From the NCBI GenBank assembly GCA_021827995.1, contig JAKATK010000005.1, positions 1 through 42,780 on the forward strand: a DNA stretch of 42,780 nucleotides, in the 5' to 3' direction. Within the stretch, counting starts at the first letter, position 1; each line of letters begins with the position of its first letter. A program made the position numbers and the translations under genes. Positions 39,856 through 42,780 of this stretch are shown piece by piece. The notes beneath the pieces are model-generated. The model was not told where the DNA came from. It searched no databases and saw only the letters and a program-made list of their open reading frames with translations. Source of the stretch: Microcaldota archaeon (GTDB lineage Archaea; Micrarchaeota; Micrarchaeia; Micrarchaeales; Micrarchaeaceae).

Positions 39856-41046
39856 TTACATCTCGCCGGTCCTACCGACCTGAAGCCTCACTCCGTTAGG
39901 ATCCCTAGTTATCTTTATGTCTAGGCCATCGGCGCCGAAGAGCTTCTGGAGCTCCTCGTAGGTGTACGAGCCAACGTTGCCCAGCGACGCGCCCTTATCC
40001 TTCAGTATGGCGTCGCGGCGCTCCTTCAGCTTCTCCTTCTCGTACTCAACATACTTGAGAAAGAGGTCCGGCACCTCCTCCGACTCGAACATCGCGTCTA
40101 TGTCGAAGTCCGTGGGCTTGATGCCTGCATCCTGTAGTATGAAAGGCTTCACGGCCTTGAACTCTTTTGAGGTTTCTTCTGCGACAGCAGTTACCGCCTC
40201 CTTCATCCCGGCTATCACGAACTCGGTATTGTTTAGGAAGCCCACGAACGCGCCGTTGGTCTTGCTCTTTATCGAGTCCTGGAGCAGCTGCGAGACCAGC
40301 CGCAGTATCACTATCGCGGAATGCTCGCCGAACCTCCTGGCATAGGCCCCGAGGTTCTCTATGCTTAGGGTGCCTATGGCGTAGGAGCCGCCCTCCTTTA
40401 TCGAATGCTCTATCTCGCTAGATATGCGCTCCTCGTCAGGCAGGTCTATGAGCGGGTCGAAGCGCTTGCCCTTCTTCTTCAGGAATATCGTTACGAGGGC
40501 CCTCAGTTCCTCGGGATCGAACGGCTTTTTTACGTAGTAATCGGCGCCGTACTCCAGGCCCTTGAACCTGCTGCTCGTTGGGTCCATAGCGCTGACCAGT
40601 ATCACGATGGTGCCGCTTATGTCCGGGTCGCTCTTTATCGTCTGGCATATGTCCAGACCGTCCTTGTTTGGCAGCATGAGGTCTAGGATTACTAGGTCTG
40701 GTCGCCATTGCCTGACAGTTGGTATGGCCTCGGCTCCATCGTAGACCTGCGTAACCTCGAAACCCTTGCCGATGGAGACGGCCATGAGCTTGTTTATGCT
40801 CTTGTCGTCCTCCACTATGAGCACCTTGCGTATTGAATCCTGCTGCAGTATGTAGTATGTGAGTATGCCGCCGCTGCTCCTAGAAGCAACAAGCTTGTCC
40901 GTCTGCAGGGCCGCGAGCGCGGCATCGAAGTCGATGGCAGATGCGCCATGGCCGAAGGCGATGTCGCGCAGCTCGGTGAATGTCACCTGCTGGCGTTCGT
41001 TTATTATAGAGAGCAGGTCTGTCTTCAGGTCGCGAGCCTCTGGCAT
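39856..41046 (-). CDS. Response regulator: winged-helix, REC and degenerate GGDEF-like domain
   Basis: A 396-residue protein. Residues about 1-70 look like a winged helix (LKTDLLSIINERQQVTFTEL). Residues 73-190 are a receiver domain with acidic D80-D81, phospho-acceptor D122 (LVILDLMLPNKDGL), Ser152 in LVSAMD and Lys174 in YVKKPF. Residues about 197-290 follow a GGDEF-domain pattern: DPLIDLPDEE in place of DxLTGLPN, IGTLSIENLGAYARRFGEHSA split over the usual strand and helix, and FVGFLNNTEFVI where R-x-GGDEF is expected. Catalytic residues are lost, so diguanylate cyclase activity is unlikely. A helical C-terminal extension follows. No histidine kinase gene lies in the window. It heads a five-gene operon. 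Confidence 0.82.
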   Translation of the reverse strand: MPEARDLKTDLLSIINERQQVTFTELRDIAFGHGASAIDFDAALAALQTDKLVASRSSGGILTYYILQQDSIRKVLIVEDDKSINKLMAVSIGKGFEVTQVYDGAEAIPTVRQWRPDLVILDLMLPNKDGLDICQTIKSDPDISGTIVILVSAMDPTSSRFKGLEYGADYYVKKPFDPEELRALVTIFLKKKGKRFDPLIDLPDEERISSEIEHSIKEGGSYAIGTLSIENLGAYARRFGEHSAIVILRLVSQLLQDSIKSKTNGAFVGFLNNTEFVIAGMKEAVTAVAEETSKEFKAVKPFILQDAGIKPTDFDIDAMFESEEVPDLFLKYVEYEKEKLKERRDAILKDKGASLGNVGSYTYEELQKLFGADGLDIKITRDPNGVRLQVGRTGEM

Positions 41047-41069
41047 CTAGTCACCCATAGCTCTCTTGG

Positions 41070-41092
41070 CACAAAGAATAATATCCTTTGTG
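41070..41092 (-). promoter_or_regulatory. Inverted repeat spanning the TATA box of the response-regulator operon
   Basis: CACAAAG (41070-41076) and CTTTGTG (41086-41092) are perfect inverted repeats 9 bp apart, and the spacer contains the minus-strand TATA element GATATTATT. The predicted start site is near 41054 and the ATG is at 41046. A protein bound here would cover the TATA box, so repression, possibly autoregulation, is likely (inference). Confidence 0.6.
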
Positions 41093-41205
41093 TGGGAGCA
41101 TGGACGCTTTGGGCTTGGGACGTCGCTATGCGCATCGCAGTCGCGGGGCGAGCTATTCGGCCTAGATAGTATTAAAAACGCTGTCCGGGCAATAAAAGCG
41201 GTTAA

Positions 41206-42270
41206 ATGGCGACGGATGACCAACCACGGACGCGGCTGCCACCCAAGGCGCCTACACCTAAGCGGAAAGATAAGGGCAGAGGCGCTCCGCCGCTAGGGGC
41301 TATAATTGGCGTGGTTATCGCTGTGATAATCGTGGCTGCAGCGCTATCGTACGTCATTGCCGCGCTGAACCAGACGCCTGTGAGGGCGCTGAGCGGCCAG
41401 ACCGCTGTGACGCTATACAAGTACCCGTCACTGATCACCTACAACGGCACAACATATATGGCCTACTTCGGCAGCTACACTACACAGCAGGGCGCTAGCG
41501 TATACATTACAAGACTGCCGGTTTTCGTCGACCCAGAATACGAGATATCGCTGCAGTTGCAGAAGCCGGTCAGGGTCGCAATCGGATCGACCAACGCTAA
41601 CCTGCAGTTCGAGCTAGTTAGCACCTCTACCAGCTCGATAGAGGTTTATGTAACTCCCATAGGCTACCTGTCGCTCAGCCCAAACACAACAGATGTCACA
41701 GTGATTAACACATCGCTATCTAGCGTTGGGCATGCGCAGAACGCAACCACCACGGCAGCAACGACCACAATCAGCCAGGCATCGTCGACCACCGTCACCA
41801 CGACCACTGGCACGAGCTCCACCACCACAGTAAGTTATAACACGACCGTGATGAGCGTACTAGAAACCGATCAGTATTACCCTCTGATGGCCAACTACAG
41901 CAAGATGTTCGCCAACTCTGTCAACTGCACCAGCTTGATGTACAACTTGACGTACCGCAGGTTGGCGGCAGGCAATAGCCCGCCTGGGTACCAGACATAC
42001 GAGAACGTGAGCCAACTAGTACCTTATCGGATGAACTATTCTATAACCAACTACAACAATGGCATCTCGATAGTTACCTACTCGACGTTGTCGCACTCGG
42101 CAACCACGACTGGAAGAGCGCTGATTGTGAATATAAGCAGAACCTATGGCAGAGTCAATAGCGACACGATTACGGGTAGCCAGTTATTCTTCGGCAATGC
42201 GTCCACGATACACACCTACCTAAACGACGGATACAGCGCTGGCAACGCATGCGACGCATACTTTGCCTGA
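41206..42270 (+). CDS. Signal-anchored surface protein with Thr-rich linker
   Basis: Not recognised at family level. The 354-residue product has a cytoplasmic Pro/Lys/Arg-rich start of about 30 residues, one TM anchor (GAIIGVVIAVIIVAAALSYV), an extracellular beta domain of about 125 residues, a Thr/Ser linker (about 175-215), and a second domain rich in Tyr, Asn and N-x-S/T with three Cys (VNCTS, NACDAY). TATTAAAAA (41170-41178) lies 31 to 36 bp before the ATG, predicting a nearly leaderless mRNA. Confidence 0.8.
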   Translation: MATDDQPRTRLPPKAPTPKRKDKGRGAPPLGAIIGVVIAVIIVAAALSYVIAALNQTPVRALSGQTAVTLYKYPSLITYNGTTYMAYFGSYTTQQGASVYITRLPVFVDPEYEISLQLQKPVRVAIGSTNANLQFELVSTSTSSIEVYVTPIGYLSLSPNTTDVTVINTSLSSVGHAQNATTTAATTTISQASSTTVTTTTGTSSTTTVSYNTTVMSVLETDQYYPLMANYSKMFANSVNCTSLMYNLTYRRLAAGNSPPGYQTYENVSQLVPYRMNYSITNYNNGISIVTYSTLSHSATTTGRALIVNISRTYGRVNSDTITGSQLFFGNASTIHTYLNDGYSAGNACDAYFA

Positions 42271-42780
42271 ACCTAGGCGCGTCAAGCGGCTTAATCGGTG
42301 AAGTCGGCACTATAACTGGCGCGCTCGCATTGAAGTCTACTGCAGGAGCGACCGCAGCTTACGTAGCAGGGCAGACAACCAAGATTGGCCTGTCAATAGG
42401 GTTGTTTTATGCATCAGCAAATTTTGTTTTGATGGGTTACAATCAACTGTCGGCTTCGGGAATATCAACTGTGCCAGCCAATAAACAGACAATGTCATCC
42501 CAATTAACCCAATCGCAATCATTACAACAGGGAGCAACGACAGCATCCAATCGATATAACTATACGCCGACAGATTATATAAAAGGTGCCGTTAACTCGT
42601 TCGCGCAGGGCTTCACCTTCGGCACCGAATACGCAGGCACCACGGCTACATACGCCGTTACAGGCAAGCCGCCGTCGCTGTCGGCTGCAGTGTCATACGC
42701 CGTCGGAGGCGCAGCATCAGGCGGCCTGCTCGGAGAGGTCGGCATCGCTACCAAGGCGTTGACAGCGACGTCTACTGCAG
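42249..42780 (+). CDS. Partial Ala/Gly-rich repeat protein leaving the window
   Basis: An open frame begins at ATG 42249, overlaps the previous gene by 22 bp, and has no stop to the window end (at least 177 codons). Residues from about 10 on read GASSGLIGEVGTITGALALK, a hydrophobic segment (IGLSIGLFYASANFVLMG), a Ser/Gln-rich stretch, then YTPTDYIKGAVNSFAQGFTF and GGAASGGLLGEVGIATKAL, a second copy of the first motif 432 bp later. The first few residues are probably out-of-frame overlap, so the true start is unclear; it may be a fragment of a larger repeat protein. Glycine/alanine-rich helices recall pre-toxin regions of polymorphic toxins, but nothing supports that firmly. Confidence 0.5.
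   Translation, partial: MRRILCLNLGASSGLIGEVGTITGALALKSTAGATAAYVAGQTTKIGLSIGLFYASANFVLMGYNQLSASGISTVPANKQTMSSQLTQSQSLQQGATTASNRYNYTPTDYIKGAVNSFAQGFTFGTEYAGTTATYAVTGKPPSLSAAVSYAVGGAASGGLLGEVGIATKALTATSTA

Overview
The window reads as a chromosomal segment of an archaeon, most likely a DPANN lineage close to Micrarchaeota/ARMAN. The evidence is a group II chaperonin (thermosome), an archaeal RFC large subunit, a histone-fold protein, a PHP-type family X DNA polymerase, class III (pilin-type) signal peptides, tRNA genes without encoded CCA, and TATA boxes about 26 bp upstream of many starts, several of which imply leaderless mRNAs. Genes are tightly packed. Most of the window looks GC-rich with AGG/ATA-biased codons, but about 32.6-37.1 kb is visibly AT-richer. 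The lineage is inferred from gene families; no database was searched. Layout. 0-8 kb holds a KsgA/Dim1 rRNA dimethylase (cut by the left edge), two surface proteins, a dolichyl-phosphate-sugar-synthase-like GT2, a large membrane GT-C-like protein with a PKD domain, and a NodU/CmcH-type carbamoyltransferase. 8-17 kb holds a small VirB2/TrbC-like membrane protein, a membrane-anchored J-domain protein, a transaldolase plus sugar nucleotidyltransferase pair, a gamma-carbonic-anhydrase-like protein, an HhH-GPD DNA glycosylase, a CAP-domain surface protein, a DUF192 protein, a cold-shock-domain protein between two tRNA-Arg genes, and a GPT/MraY-family sugar-1-phosphate transferase. 17-23.3 kb is information processing and proteostasis: tailed histone-fold protein, RFC-L, thermosome, a transglutaminase-like protein lacking its Cys, and PolX. 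23.3-27.5 kb is one giant Ig-repeat surface protein. 27.5-32.5 kb has two candidate structured RNAs, a MoxR/RavA-type ATPase with a palindromic promoter, a ferritin-like/VIT1 fusion, a 46-residue zinc ribbon and an NhaP antiporter. 32.6-37.1 kb is the AT-rich block: a DUF1801 protein, a second giant surface protein flanked by imperfect direct repeats, and a SnoaL-like protein, ending at tRNA-Asn. 37.1-41.1 kb is a compact five-gene leftward operon (response regulator, pilin-like protein, P-loop kinase, secreted Ig-like protein, unknown protein) that runs into tRNA-Asn. The right end holds a Thr-rich surface protein and the start of an Ala/Gly-rich repeat ORF leaving the window. How the genes fit together. 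A large share of the coding capacity makes and decorates a cell surface. Surface proteins rich in N-x-S/T and Thr/Ser linkers sit beside genes for lipid-linked sugar assembly (GPT-like transferase, DPM1-like GT2, nucleotidyltransferase, GT-C-like protein, carbamoyltransferase). The most unusual items are a response regulator with a degenerate GGDEF-like output domain, apparently controlled through an inverted repeat over its own TATA box; a histone-fold protein with a basic tail; a probable AUA start codon; two candidate non-coding RNAs; and direct-repeat and tRNA-associated signs of remodelling around the AT-rich block.
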